Part shown: one piece after another, positions 27,766-37,928 of the stretch | How positions within the stretch are numbered: position 1 is the first letter of the stretch | How the letters are laid out: each line of letters begins with the position of its first letter | DNA from: an uncultured Pelagibacteraceae bacterium | GTDB lineage: Bacteria; Pseudomonadota; Alphaproteobacteria; Pelagibacterales; Pelagibacteraceae | Assembly: GCA_902536385.1 (NCBI GenBank) | Contig: CACAWY010000001.1 | Span: forward strand, 62,001 to 126,000 | Reading direction: 5' to 3' | DNA length: 64,000 nt | Notes under the pieces: model-generated | The model's input: only the letters and a program-made list of their open reading frames with translations | Told to the model about the DNA's origin: nothing | Databases searched by the model: none | Program-made: the position numbers and the translations under genes

Positions 27766-28691
27766 TTGTATTCAATCAGAGAGTTATTTTTCAATTTAGA
27801 CAAATGGCTTCTTGAGTACAAGTTAAATAACTCGTTTTTTTTACGGTCAACTAATCTTTTCTTAAACTCATCAGCATTTATATTTTCAACTTTTGAAGTT
27901 CTTTTGTCTGATAATTTTAAAAATAATAAAGTATTGAGATCCCTAATTGGCAATGACACTTCACCTATTTTCATTTTTTTTAGAACTTTACTCATTTTGG
28001 AGTTTAAGTTATCAACATTAACCCAACCTATATCTCCATTATTTACCGAGGATGTCGAGGTACTATATTTCAAAGCAGTTTTTTCAAATCCATTTTCATC
28101 AATTTCTTCTCTTATTAATTTTATTTCTTCATCAATATTAGAGTTTTGATCTAAAGCAATTTCAATCTCAGATATTCTTAACTCTTCAATGTCTGAACTT
28201 TTTTTCAAAAAAGTAAGTACTTGTTTATCAATTTCTTCTTGATTTATTCTCACCTTTTTATTGTAAATTTTAAACATGAGTTGTTTCCAACCTGTCTCAA
28301 TTTTAAGTTCGTCTACAAACAAATCATAGCTAATATTTAATTTTTTAAAATTATTTTTAAAACCTTCTATATCGTTTGACGCAATACTTACAAGTTGATT
28401 TTTGATATCAATACTTTCTAAGTTAATTTTATATTTTGTTAATTCATTTTTTTTTAGTTTAAGATTAATTAAATATGTTAATGCTCTTCTTTTGTTCTTG
28501 TCTATATTAATTTGATTTATTTCTTGATTTGACAAAATCAGAGAAGTCTTTAATTTATTCTTTAACTCATAAGCTGTTATTATATTATTATCAACTTTTA
28601 CAATTATTTTATTTTTCAAAGCTTTCGCAGGTAAAAATTCTAAATTTAAAAAAACTAAAACAAAAAAAAACAAAGAAAATTTTTTAATCAT
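27762..28691 (-). CDS. surA: Periplasmic chaperone / peptidyl-prolyl isomerase SurA
   Basis: SurA escorts outer-membrane proteins through the periplasm to the BAM complex. There is a signal peptide (hydrophobic residues ~7-22, cleavage near PAKA). A SurA N-terminal chaperone region starts IIVKVDNNIITAYELKNK. At 309 residues it is much shorter than the ~430 of E. coli, with room for only one parvulin-like isomerase domain (around KYSTSTSSVNNGDIGWV). It sits next to lptD, one of its best-known clients, with start and stop codons sharing one base. Confidence 0.88.
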   Translation of the reverse strand: MIKKFSLFFFVLVFLNLEFLPAKALKNKIIVKVDNNIITAYELKNKLKTSLILSNQEINQINIDKNKRRALTYLINLKLKKNELTKYKINLESIDIKNQLVSIASNDIEGFKNNFKKLNISYDLFVDELKIETGWKQLMFKIYNKKVRINQEEIDKQVLTFLKKSSDIEELRISEIEIALDQNSNIDEEIKLIREEIDENGFEKTALKYSTSTSSVNNGDIGWVNVDNLNSKMSKVLKKMKIGEVSLPIRDLNTLLFLKLSDKRTSKVENINADEFKKRLVDRKKNELFNLYSRSHLSKLKNNSLIEYK

Positions 28692-31087
28692 TAGTTTAAA
28701 GAAGGTGTATCAATTCCTCCAAAAGGTGTTAGTGTAATTTTAAAGAATAGTGAATTTTCCGGTTCAAGTTCTGAGTCTGTATAAAACTCTCTTCTGTAAA
28801 CTAGTCCCGCTCTTAAACAGTCATTAATATATTCATAGCTTAAATCGTAAAATTCGGAAGAATTTGTTATAAGATTACGCTTGGTTTCAAAAGAAAATAT
28901 GCCATTATTATTATTGTACGTAAATTTTGATTTAAAGTAATCTTTATCTCCAATATGATTTTTTTCTTGAAGGTAATTAAAATCAATATTTAAAGCTCCA
29001 AAATTCATCTTTGTACCAAAATCATTATAATTAAGATCTTGATAATTTTGGTCAAGTTTAAAATTATAATTTAAATTAAAATTTTTACTAATATCCAAAT
29101 TAGCAGAACCTACTAAATCTGAAAGTTTCTCGTCCATACTACTTTCACTAGACATTTTTTTATTTTCTTTTTCGTTTATAACTTGAGCTATTGAAAAATC
29201 GAATTCTTTATTATTATCTTTGATCTCATAGTCTAACCCTAAAGTGCTACTTAGACCTGTTTCAAAATTATGTATAGGTTCAAGACGATCAATTTGAAAG
29301 GCATTCAATGTGTTTAATCTTGTTCCAGTTTTTTCTTTTCTCATGTCACCTGGCGCATACCTCAAGAAAAATTTTGGTTTCAGAAAATGTTTTTTAGTTC
29401 CTACATTTTTTTCAAGTTTTAGATCTGCTAAGTATCCAAATGCTCCAAACAACTCACTTGAAGGATCTTCTTTAAATCTTTTTGTATTTTTTGCTTCATA
29501 ATTTATGTTCTTAAAATTTCCTAAAAATTTAGATTTTATCCCAGATTCATGAATAAATTCTTTAGATGTCCAATTTAATTCGTTTATAAGAAAATTTGTA
29601 ACTTTATTTGTATCGTAATTTCTGACTTTATAATTTGATAGTAAATCTAAATTACCATAATTTTCATCACTTAATAAATTTTTATCCAATGTGATTTCTG
29701 GAATTATATATTCATATTTATCATTAAAGTCGTCCTTTAATGTCTCAAATACACTTGCATTAAATCCTAAAAATACATTTTCATCCTCATGGGTAAAATC
29801 TACTGAACTTACAAGAGTATCATCAAGATAATTTACTAAATTTGATTTTAATTTATATAATTTAAGATATTTATCATTTGAAACATTTTGAACACTTACA
29901 GTTAATGCATTTTCCGAGTCATTTCTTCCTTTGAAGTTTTTCACAAATTTAGAAAAAAAATGTGATTTACTACCTGCTGTTTTTGTTGCGGTTGTCTCGT
30001 TATAACCTTCTGTAAATCCAACTTCCGCAATAAAATTAGAATTTCTAAAAGCTTGGTGATACTCCCCAATAAACAATGGTTTCTCATTAGCAAAAAACCG
30101 ATTTGTTAATGTAAAATTTTTATCTTTATCAATTGCATAAAAATACGGAACAGTTAAACCAAAACCTAAATTTCTGGAGTCCGAAATAGAAGGGACTAAA
30201 AAACCAGATCTTCTATCAACTGATGGGTCAGGGTGAGATAATTTTGGTGAATAAAAAATTGGTAAATTATAAACTTTAATCACAGCATTATCATAATAGA
30301 TTGTTTTTTTTTTGCTATCATGAAACATTTTTGTTGCTTGAACTGTCCATGGAGGACACTTATCTTTTTTTCGATAGTCACATAATGTAAATACGCTCTT
30401 ACTAAATTCTTTTGATTTTTTTTCCATTTTAAATGTATTAGCAAATATTCTGGGTTTATTTCTTTCATCAATTTTGAAACTTCGGTCGTTTAAGTAAGAT
30501 TTTATGTCTGTGCCTAATATTTCTTTTTTTTTTGTATCAATATAAACCTGTGAAAATTGAAATTTATTATTTAATTTATCAATAACTTCAACTCCACCAA
30601 CAGATTTAAAAATATTATCACCAGTTTGATAATCAAAGTTTTTTACAAAAATTTTATTTCCATCTTGGTCTGTAACAAGAGTGTCTCTTTCTGAATAAAT
30701 TTGTTTTTTTGAATTATCTAATATTATATCCATTCCTTCTATAGTATAATTTTCTGAAGTTATAATTTTAGTAAATCCTTTACTTTTTAAAATCTTTGTA
30801 TTTTCGTCATATTGAGCAAATTCTGTACTAATTGTATTTTTTTGTTCGTCGGTTCCCACTACTTTTTTTCTTAGAATGAGTATTCCCTTATCCCTATTGT
30901 ACTCTGCAAAATTACTTTTTATAACGTATCCATCTTCAGTTTTAATAATAACTTCATTTTCAAATACTGAAATTTTTTTATCTTTATCTAATAAGATATT
31001 TTTTGCTTGAATAAAAAGTTCTTCACTTAACGCTTGTGAATTTAAAACCAAAATAAAAAAGAATAGATTGATAAAACTATTTTTCAT
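28691..31087 (-). CDS. lptD: LPS-assembly protein LptD
   Basis: LptD is the outer-membrane beta-barrel that inserts lipopolysaccharide into the outer leaflet. The 798-residue protein has a signal peptide (cleavage near LNSQALS). An N-terminal OstA/LptA-like jellyroll follows, with repeated GNKIFVKNFDYQTGDNIFKS-type strands. The diagnostic FTLCDYRKKDKCPPWTV stretch and a long C-terminal barrel complete it. LptF and LptG are encoded just upstream and SurA downstream, so this is an LPS-export unit. LptE and LptA/B/C are not in the window. Confidence 0.95.
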   Translation of the reverse strand: MKNSFINLFFFILVLNSQALSEELFIQAKNILLDKDKKISVFENEVIIKTEDGYVIKSNFAEYNRDKGILILRKKVVGTDEQKNTISTEFAQYDENTKILKSKGFTKIITSENYTIEGMDIILDNSKKQIYSERDTLVTDQDGNKIFVKNFDYQTGDNIFKSVGGVEVIDKLNNKFQFSQVYIDTKKKEILGTDIKSYLNDRSFKIDERNKPRIFANTFKMEKKSKEFSKSVFTLCDYRKKDKCPPWTVQATKMFHDSKKKTIYYDNAVIKVYNLPIFYSPKLSHPDPSVDRRSGFLVPSISDSRNLGFGLTVPYFYAIDKDKNFTLTNRFFANEKPLFIGEYHQAFRNSNFIAEVGFTEGYNETTATKTAGSKSHFFSKFVKNFKGRNDSENALTVSVQNVSNDKYLKLYKLKSNLVNYLDDTLVSSVDFTHEDENVFLGFNASVFETLKDDFNDKYEYIIPEITLDKNLLSDENYGNLDLLSNYKVRNYDTNKVTNFLINELNWTSKEFIHESGIKSKFLGNFKNINYEAKNTKRFKEDPSSELFGAFGYLADLKLEKNVGTKKHFLKPKFFLRYAPGDMRKEKTGTRLNTLNAFQIDRLEPIHNFETGLSSTLGLDYEIKDNNKEFDFSIAQVINEKENKKMSSESSMDEKLSDLVGSANLDISKNFNLNYNFKLDQNYQDLNYNDFGTKMNFGALNIDFNYLQEKNHIGDKDYFKSKFTYNNNNGIFSFETKRNLITNSSEFYDLSYEYINDCLRAGLVYRREFYTDSELEPENSLFFKITLTPFGGIDTPSLN

Positions 31088-32165
31088 TAATCTGAATTAC
31101 TCCTATTAAGGTAAAAAGTGTCAAAGCGATAACTGGCGCCCATACAGATAAAATTAAAGGGATTCTATTAGTTTGACCTAAAGCGAGAGATAAATCTTTA
31201 AAATAAAATATTATTACACTTACCAGCAGCCCAACTATTATATATTTTATATTGTCTGATTTTTTTAGAGTATTCATTGTCAGTATTGCCGCCAAAGCAG
31301 TCATCAAGAACAAAAAAAAAGGCATAGAAAGCATAGTGTGTAAACTTTGATTTAAAAATGGTTTACTATAACCATTGTTGAGCAATACTTTATAATTAAT
31401 TATTATGTCTAGGAATGACATAGTATCAAAATTTTTAAATAAGCTATTTACTTTCTCAAAATTATAAATTGAGTCAATATTAAGGGTTTTCTCATTTGTT
31501 CTTACTAAAACACCATTATTTATTTTGAAAGTTACAGCATCCTCTAATTTCCATAAGTTAGATTTTATGTCAGCCTTTTTTGAGGTAATTTTTTCTATAA
31601 GATTCGATTTATAATCTATATGAAATATCGTAACATCTAACAAATTAAATCCTTCTGGTTTTTTCGCGGTTATAATTCTTTGCTTATCATCAAGATTTTC
31701 TTTAATCCAAAGACCATTTTTGTTAAAAGTCACCAAATGATCTATGTCTTTTGAATAATTTGATTTAGTTTTCTCATAGAATTTTGACATTGACGAAGTT
31801 AAGGGATTAATAAAAATTAATACACAACACCCTAAGATAAAAGAAGTTATTGCAAGTATGAAAAAAATTTTCAGGTTTGAGTAACCAAAAACTTTTAAAG
31901 TCAATAAATCTCGATTATTTCTTATTTTAATCATAAACCACATACTAGAAAGAAAAATTATAAAAGGTAATATTTTTATAATCATACTTGGAATAAATAT
32001 ACTTGTTAACATTAAAGGAATAAAAATACTTACGTCAATATTTTTAAAAAACTCTATTTCTTCGAATAAATTTAAAATTACACCAAAACAATAAAACACT
32101 AGTATAAAAATAAAAAATGTTTTTAAAAAATTTATTAGGAGATAATTTAAAAAAATTTTATTCAT
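31077..32165 (-). CDS. lptG: LPS export ABC transporter permease LptG
   Basis: LptG pairs with LptF and the LptB ATPase to pull LPS from the inner membrane. The 362-residue protein has three hydrophobic N-terminal helices (about residues 12-30, 48-76 and 100-122), a periplasmic beta-jellyroll (~135-265) and three C-terminal helices ending IGVIQINEK. The N-terminal LLINFLKTFFIFILVFYCFG matches the YjgP/YjgQ family. It overlaps lptD by 11 bases and lptF by 8. Confidence 0.93.
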   Translation of the reverse strand: MNKIFLNYLLINFLKTFFIFILVFYCFGVILNLFEEIEFFKNIDVSIFIPLMLTSIFIPSMIIKILPFIIFLSSMWFMIKIRNNRDLLTLKVFGYSNLKIFFILAITSFILGCCVLIFINPLTSSMSKFYEKTKSNYSKDIDHLVTFNKNGLWIKENLDDKQRIITAKKPEGFNLLDVTIFHIDYKSNLIEKITSKKADIKSNLWKLEDAVTFKINNGVLVRTNEKTLNIDSIYNFEKVNSLFKNFDTMSFLDIIINYKVLLNNGYSKPFLNQSLHTMLSMPFFLFLMTALAAILTMNTLKKSDNIKYIIVGLLVSVIIFYFKDLSLALGQTNRIPLILSVWAPVIALTLFTLIGVIQINEK

Positions 32166-33312
32166 ACTTTAATGACTCCTTTGAAAACTTTAAAAATAAA
32201 TAAAAATATAAAACAAGAAATAAAACGAAAGGTGTTAAAATAAAGATATACAGCACAAACTTGTTTAATCCAGTGTATCTTACAGCTAATTCAGTAAATA
32301 ATAGAATTATAAAACTATAAATAAATATACTTAAGTTTTTGAAATAATTTTTTTTCGATTTGATTAGCAATAATGAACACACTAAAGAGAGGACAGGGAT
32401 ATAGAATGGTATTATAATTCTTCTATTTAATGTTGATAAAATTTCTTTTTTAAAATCCTTGTTGCAAAAACTATTTTGTTGTAAATTTTTTTCAAATAAA
32501 CATTTGATCAATTTAAAAGTTGATGTTTCTTGTATTTTTGGTTTTTTAATCGTTGTGTTACTTAATGAACTTAAATCAATATTTAACTGTTCGAATTTAA
32601 TTACCTCAGAATCTAGATTATCTTTAGCGGTAATTATTTGGCCATTAAATAAAACAATCATTTTTTCATTAGCAATTCCACTGTTAGCAATTATTGTAGT
32701 AGATTTTATTTTTGAGGTATTAGAAGAAAAATTTTTCAAATTGTTTCCTTTATCATGAAGGAAAATATTTTTGAGTTCATTATTAACTTTTTTTTCTACT
32801 ATAAAGGTAAAACCTTTAAATGAGTCACTGAACTGTTGAGTTCTAATTGTAGGTACAAAAGAACCAAACTTTTGATCGCTTAGCAAAAGTCTAGATTTAT
32901 TTAAAGCAATAGGTGTGACAATTGTAGTGAGAATTAAATAGATCAATAAAATAAAAATTGAAGTGATAAAAAATAAATTTACAACATAGATTTTTTTAAC
33001 CCCTGAAGTCCACAGTATAACGAACTCACTATCCTGATTATGTTTTAAAATAAATATTATTAAGGCAAGTAAAAACGACAATGGAATAAATTTAGGTGCT
33101 ATTCCAAACAGGTTTAAAATTGAATATTTAAAGTATGTAATGACGTCATATCCGCTATCTACAATTAGGTCCAAAAAATTTACCGCTCTAACTGTCAAAG
33201 CAATTACTGATAATCCAAATAAAATTATAAGAAATGTTCTACAAATTTCTATAAGGTAATTATGATAAATTTTGTTTTGAAGCATAGGATATTTCGTATA
33301 TAAATAATGCAT
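32158..33312 (-). CDS. lptF: LPS export ABC transporter permease LptF
   Basis: This is the partner permease of LptG, with the same six-helix plus periplasmic jellyroll design. The helices lie near residues 27-45, 62-88, 105-127 and, after the soluble domain, 300-375. The sequence VILWTSGVKK is the conserved coupling region. The 384-residue frame begins MHYLYTKYPM, but relatives begin at IYHNYLIEICRTF, so the ATG at 33285 (375 residues) is the more likely start. It is the first gene of the operon; pepA diverges from it. Confidence 0.92.
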   Translation of the reverse strand: MHYLYTKYPMLQNKIYHNYLIEICRTFLIILFGLSVIALTVRAVNFLDLIVDSGYDVITYFKYSILNLFGIAPKFIPLSFLLALIIFILKHNQDSEFVILWTSGVKKIYVVNLFFITSIFILLIYLILTTIVTPIALNKSRLLLSDQKFGSFVPTIRTQQFSDSFKGFTFIVEKKVNNELKNIFLHDKGNNLKNFSSNTSKIKSTTIIANSGIANEKMIVLFNGQIITAKDNLDSEVIKFEQLNIDLSSLSNTTIKKPKIQETSTFKLIKCLFEKNLQQNSFCNKDFKKEILSTLNRRIIIPFYIPVLSLVCSLLLIKSKKNYFKNLSIFIYSFIILLFTELAVRYTGLNKFVLYIFILTPFVLFLVLYFYLFLKFSKESLKYE

Positions 33313-33415
33313 CCATAAATTAAATTCAACTAATGGTTTAACTATGACTAAATTACCGTTGAAAACATGTGTATTCAGACATATATACCAAGCAACTTAA
33401 AAATATAAGAATTCT

Positions 33416-34873
33416 ATGACAGTTAAAATTAACTACTTAAAAACAACAGGCAAAAAGGCCAATGCAAATATGGTTTTATTTGTTAATGAAAAATTTGGCA
33501 CAAATAACATTAAAAAATATCTTTCAAAATCTGAACTCTCTTACATCAACGATTTATTGAAAACATGTGATTTAAAAAAAAGTTTGTTTATTTTTGAATT
33601 AAGTTCAAAAAAAAAGCTAGTCCTTATAGCAATTAAAAATGATTTTAAAATTTCTGATATCGAAAACTTGGGAGCGGAGTTTTATAGCCGTATTAATCAA
33701 GGAAAAAATAATGAATACTTCATCATCTCTGAAAGTATTTTTACTAAGCAAAACATTTTTTTAGGTCATTTTTTACATGGCCTCAAATTAAAATCATATA
33801 AATTTAATAAGTATAAAACGAAAAAAGAAGTAATAAATATTTCTTTAAATATATTAGGCGATAAGAATAAGCCTTCATTAAGTAATCAATTAAAATTTAA
33901 AGCTTTAGAAGAGGGTGCTTTTTATGCAAGAGATTTAGTTTCCGAACCAGGTAATGTTTTGCATCCAGATGAATATGCTAAAAGAATTAATTCATTAAAA
34001 AAAGATGGTTTAAAAATAAATGTATACGATGAAAAAAAATTAAAAAAATTAGGTATGCATGCTTTACTAGGGGTGGGTCAAGGAAGTATAAGAGGTTCTT
34101 ACCTTGTTACAATGGAATGGAATGGAGCAAAAAATAATTCAAAACCTTTAGCTTTTGTTGGTAAGGGTGTTTGTTTTGACACAGGTGGCTATTCTTTAAA
34201 ACCTGCAAAATTTATGGAAGATATGACTTACGATATGGCCGGCTCAGCTACTGTTGTCGGTTTAATGAAAAGCTTAGCATTAAGAAAAGCAAAAATTAAT
34301 GCAGTAGGTGTAGTTGGACTTGTGGAAAATATGGTAAGTGGAAATGCGCAAAGACCTGGAGATATAGTCAAATCTTTTAGCGGTAAAACAATCGAAATAC
34401 TTAATACTGATGCTGAGGGAAGATTAGTCCTTGCTGATGCTTTGACATTTACAGAGAAAAAATTCAAACCAAAATTTATTGTTGACTTAGCTACTTTAAC
34501 CGGAGCGATAATTGTTTGTTTAGGATCGGAATACGCTGGTCTATTCTCAAATGATGATAATTTATCAAAACAAATCTTTAAAGCCGGTGAGACTGTTGAG
34601 GAAAAAGTTTGGAGAATGCCCCTGCACAAGAACTACGATAAGTTAATGAATTCAAAAAATGCTGATGTTCAAAATATAAATTATGTTGGTGGAGCAGGTT
34701 CAACTACAGCTGCTCAATTTTTGCAAAGATTTATCCTAAATAAAACTCCCTGGGCTCATTTAGATATAGCTGGAATGGCTTTTTCTAAATATGGTGGAGC
34801 ACTAAATTCAGGAGGAGCAACCGGGTTCGGAGTAAGATTATTAAATCAATTAATAGAGGATTATTATGAATAG
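33416..34873 (+). CDS. pepA: Leucyl aminopeptidase (M17 family)
   Basis: This dinuclear-metal exopeptidase removes N-terminal residues from peptides. The 485-residue protein has a variable N-terminal domain and an M17 catalytic domain. In the latter [16 protein letters not shown] supplies the metal-ligand Lys and Asp, [10 protein letters not shown] follows, and the signature [14 protein letters not shown] lies near residue 325. Divergence from lptF is a recurrent alphaproteobacterial neighbourhood. The stop overlaps ndk by 8 bases. Confidence 0.96.
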   Translation: MTVKINYLKTTGKKANANMVLFVNEKFGTNNIKKYLSKSELSYINDLLKTCDLKKSLFIFELSSKKKLVLIAIKNDFKISDIENLGAEFYSRINQGKNNEYFIISESIFTKQNIFLGHFLHGLKLKSYKFNKYKTKKEVINISLNILGDKNKPSLSNQLKFKALEEGAFYARDLVSEPGNVLHPDEYAKRINSLKKDGLKINVYDEKKLKKLGMHALLGVGQGSIRGSYLVTMEWNGAKNNSKPLAFVGKGVCFDTGGYSLKPAKFMEDMTYDMAGSATVVGLMKSLALRKAKINAVGVVGLVENMVSGNAQRPGDIVKSFSGKTIEILNTDAEGRLVLADALTFTEKKFKPKFIVDLATLTGAIIVCLGSEYAGLFSNDDNLSKQIFKAGETVEEKVWRMPLHKNYDKLMNSKNADVQNINYVGGAGSTTAAQFLQRFILNKTPWAHLDIAGMAFSKYGGALNSGGATGFGVRLLNQLIEDYYE

Positions 34874-35276
34874 CCCTGAACAAACTCTATCTATAATTAA
34901 ACCAGACGCTGTTGAAAGAAATTTAATTGAAGATATCAAATCAATTTTTATTCAAAATAATTTAAGTATTAAAGATAATAAAAAAATACATATCACTAAA
35001 GAAGAGGCAGCTGAATTTTACAAAGTCCATCAATCGAAACCTTTTTATAATGATTTATGCTCATACCTATCTTCAGGCCCAATAGTAGTATTGATACTTG
35101 AAGGTGAAGACGCAATCTCAAAGAATAGAAAATTGATGGGAGCAACTGATCCAAAGAATGCTAAAGAAAACACAATAAGAAAATTATATGGAATTTCAAT
35201 TGATAAAAATTCAGTGCATGGTTCAGACTCAGCTGAAAATGCAAAAAAAGAGATCGAGTTTTTTTTTAAGAACTAA
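34866..35276 (+). CDS. ndk: Nucleoside diphosphate kinase
   Basis: Ndk equalises nucleoside di- and triphosphate pools through a phosphohistidine intermediate. The 136-residue protein has [13 protein letters not shown] at the N-terminus, the [13 protein letters not shown] region, and the active-site His in [15 protein letters not shown] near residue 117. Its start lies inside pepA and its end overlaps the convergent purN by 11 bases. Confidence 0.97.
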   Translation: MNSPEQTLSIIKPDAVERNLIEDIKSIFIQNNLSIKDNKKIHITKEEAAEFYKVHQSKPFYNDLCSYLSSGPIVVLILEGEDAISKNRKLMGATDPKNAKENTIRKLYGISIDKNSVHGSDSAENAKKEIEFFFKN

Positions 35277-35832
35277 TCCTAAAAATTTTTAAGATTGCTT
35301 CAGGATAAGCCAAGTATTCAAGTTTTTGAGTTCTATCTTTAACATCCTTTTCATTAAAATCTGGCAGAATATAAAAGCTTTTTTGAGAGATTATTCTACC
35401 AGCATCAAGTTTTTCATTTACGTAATGCACAGTACAGCCTGTTTTAATTTCTTTTTTTTTTAGAACTCTTGAGAAAGTATTTAAGCCTTTAAACTTTGGA
35501 AGCAGAGAAGGGTGTATATTTATTATTTTTTTTCTGTAGTTTCTTATGAAATTTTTTGAGATAATTTTCATATAACCGGCTAAACAAATTATAGATATTC
35601 TATATTTTCTTAAATTTTTTAAAATATAATTTTCAAAATTTCTAAGTTTTGTATCAATTATTATATGAGGAATTGAATACTTTTTGGCCAGATTTATTCC
35701 TTTAGCCTTTGGGTTATTACAAACAACTAATTTAATCGTGATTGGAAAACAATAATCTCTTGATCTCCTAATAAGATTTTTTAAGTTTGTTCCTTCACCT
35801 GAAATGAAAACACAAGCATTTTTTTTTACCAT
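35266..35832 (-). CDS. purN: Phosphoribosylglycinamide formyltransferase
   Basis: PurN formylates GAR with 10-formyl-tetrahydrofolate in purine synthesis. The 188-residue protein has CVFISGEGTNLKNLI at the N-terminus. The catalytic Asn-His-Asp set is visible in INIHPSLLPKFKG and EKLDAGRIISQ. It overlaps purM by 7 bases, so consecutive enzymes of the pathway are co-expressed, while purF is 18 kb away in this window. Confidence 0.95.
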   Translation of the reverse strand: MVKKNACVFISGEGTNLKNLIRRSRDYCFPITIKLVVCNNPKAKGINLAKKYSIPHIIIDTKLRNFENYILKNLRKYRISIICLAGYMKIISKNFIRNYRKKIINIHPSLLPKFKGLNTFSRVLKKKEIKTGCTVHYVNEKLDAGRIISQKSFYILPDFNEKDVKDRTQKLEYLAYPEAILKIFRISS

Positions 35833-36854
35833 TTTAAAGAGTTATAGAGATTTATTTTTTTGGATTTTAGAACTATTTTTCCTATTTCGTAGGGCATATA
35901 TTCTTTTGAAAAAAAACGCTTTATTTTTTTTACGTTTTTTTTTGGTAAAATCAAACAAAAGCCAATGCCACAATTAAATGTTCTAATCATTTCTTGGTCA
36001 GCTATATTTTTACTTTTAATCCATTTAAAAATACTTTTTATCTTAATTTTTGATAAATCAATTTCAATTGAATATTTATCCGGAACTGATCGTAGTAAAT
36101 TTTCTATTAGCCCACCGCCTGTGATATGTGCAGAGGCATTTATCAATTTTTTATCTACCAACTTTAAGATCTCTTTAGAGTAAATTTTTGTTGGAGTTAA
36201 CAAATCTCTTTTTATTTTTAAGGGCACACTATTATTTTTAATTATTGACCTAATTAATGAGAAACCATTTGAATGTACTCCGCTAGAAGGTATACCTAAG
36301 ATCACGTCATTTGTGTTAACATTTTTTTTACTTAAAATTTTTCTTTTTGAAACTATTCCAACACTAAAACCTGCTAAATCAAAATTTTCTCTAGAATAAA
36401 TACCTGGCATTTCAGCTGTTTCTCCACCGATTAAATCACAATCAGACAATTTACATCCTTTTATTATGCCTTTTAAAATTTTTTGAGTTTTTTTAATATT
36501 TAATTTTCCAATAGCAATATAATCTAAAAAAAAAAGTGGTTTTGCGCCTTGAACAACCAAATCATTTACACACATTGCAACTAAATCAACTCCAATTGTA
36601 TCAAATTTTTTTAATTTATTTGCTAAATCAATTTTTGTGCCAACTCCGTCTGTACAGGAGACAATTACTGGATCTTTGATTTTAATTTTACTTATATCGA
36701 ATAAAGAACCAAAACTGCCAATGTTATCCCTACTGAAAGAATTTTTCGTTTTTTTGCCAAATTTTTTTGATAATTTATGGATATTGTTTACAAACTTATT
36801 AGCTAATGAAATATTAACACCGCTTTTTTTATAACTATTTTGCGTTTTTTTCAT
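35826..36854 (-). CDS. purM: Phosphoribosylformylglycinamidine cyclo-ligase (AIR synthetase)
   Basis: PurM closes the imidazole ring of purines, using ATP. The 342-residue enzyme shows YKKSGVNISLANKFV at the N-terminus, the glycine-rich SFGSLFDI, VSCTDGVGTKIDLA, the DLIGGETAEMPG motif and GIPSSGVHSNGFSL. Only 24 bases separate its start from the divergent DUF2066 gene, so promoters must overlap the neighbouring coding sequence. Confidence 0.97.
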   Translation of the reverse strand: MKKTQNSYKKSGVNISLANKFVNNIHKLSKKFGKKTKNSFSRDNIGSFGSLFDISKIKIKDPVIVSCTDGVGTKIDLANKLKKFDTIGVDLVAMCVNDLVVQGAKPLFFLDYIAIGKLNIKKTQKILKGIIKGCKLSDCDLIGGETAEMPGIYSRENFDLAGFSVGIVSKRKILSKKNVNTNDVILGIPSSGVHSNGFSLIRSIIKNNSVPLKIKRDLLTPTKIYSKEILKLVDKKLINASAHITGGGLIENLLRSVPDKYSIEIDLSKIKIKSIFKWIKSKNIADQEMIRTFNCGIGFCLILPKKNVKKIKRFFSKEYMPYEIGKIVLKSKKINLYNSLKW

Positions 36855-36878
36855 TAATTAAATGATATTTGTTCTTTT

Positions 36879-37928
36879 ATGAAAAGTTTTAATTTTATAG
36901 TGATTATTTTAGTTATTTTTTTAAAAACTGGAAATGTTTTATCTTCAACAACGTTGTTTAATGTGAATAATATTGAGGTATCAAATAATTTTAATACAAA
37001 TAATGAGGTATTAGCTAACCAGGCTATAAAAAAAGGTTTTCAGGAACTTATTAATAAAGTTTTATTAGAAAAGGACTTAAGTAAACTTAAAGGTTTAAAT
37101 TTTAATAAAATAAAAACTCTAGTTGCATACTATCAAATTGCTGAGACTATCGAAAATCAAAAAAATAATGAAATAAAGAAAATTTTCAATATTTTTTTTG
37201 ATAAAGAAAAAGTACATGACTTATTTTATAATTATGAAATTTCGTACTCAGATTTATCTCAATATGAAATATATTTTTTACCTATTCATAAAAAAAAGGA
37301 TCAGCTTTATGTCTATAACCAAAATTATTTTTATGAAAAATGGAATGAAATTAATCATGATGAACTAATTGAGTTTATTTTACCTTTAGAGAATATCGAA
37401 ATTCTTCAAAATATAAATCAATTAAAAGATGACTTGCTGAATGTTGACATCAGAAATATTTTTCAAGAATACTCAAAAAAAAATTTTGTCCTGGTATTAA
37501 TAGAAGAAAAGAAACTTAATGAATATCGAATTTTTTTAAAGACAAATATAATGGGTAAAAATATCAATAAAAGTTTTGTGATTAAAAAAAACCAGAAACA
37601 AGATAAAGAATTTTATGATAATATTATTATTTATACAAAAAAAGAAATTGTAAACCTAATAAAGTCCCAAAATCTTATCGACATAAGAACTCCATCTTTT
37701 ATAAATATTAAATTCTTACTTAATAAAAAAAATAATTTAGTAGAGCTAAATAAGAGAATTCAAAAAATTGATCTAATTGAAAATTTGTATGTTCAAGAGT
37801 TCAATCAAAAATATGTTCTATTAAAAATAAAATATTTGGGGAATATCAATAAAATAAAAAGTCAATTAAAAGAGCAAGATATTGTATTAGAACTAATAGC
37901 AGATGAATGGAGTTTAAAATTTATTTAA
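36879..37928 (+). CDS. DUF2066 domain secreted/envelope protein
   Basis: This 349-residue protein has an N-terminal signal peptide (hydrophobic residues ~5-16, cleavage near NVLSS) and no further clear membrane helix, so it is probably periplasmic. The N-terminal pattern with ANQAIKKGFQELINKVL matches DUF2066 proteins. Position supports this: DUF2066 genes commonly lie between purM and hda in Proteobacteria, and here purM diverges from it and hda follows with a one-base overlap. Its function is not known. Confidence 0.78.
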   Translation: MKSFNFIVIILVIFLKTGNVLSSTTLFNVNNIEVSNNFNTNNEVLANQAIKKGFQELINKVLLEKDLSKLKGLNFNKIKTLVAYYQIAETIENQKNNEIKKIFNIFFDKEKVHDLFYNYEISYSDLSQYEIYFLPIHKKKDQLYVYNQNYFYEKWNEINHDELIEFILPLENIEILQNINQLKDDLLNVDIRNIFQEYSKKNFVLVLIEEKKLNEYRIFLKTNIMGKNINKSFVIKKNQKQDKEFYDNIIIYTKKEIVNLIKSQNLIDIRTPSFINIKFLLNKKNNLVELNKRIQKIDLIENLYVQEFNQKYVLLKIKYLGNINKIKSQLKEQDIVLELIADEWSLKFI

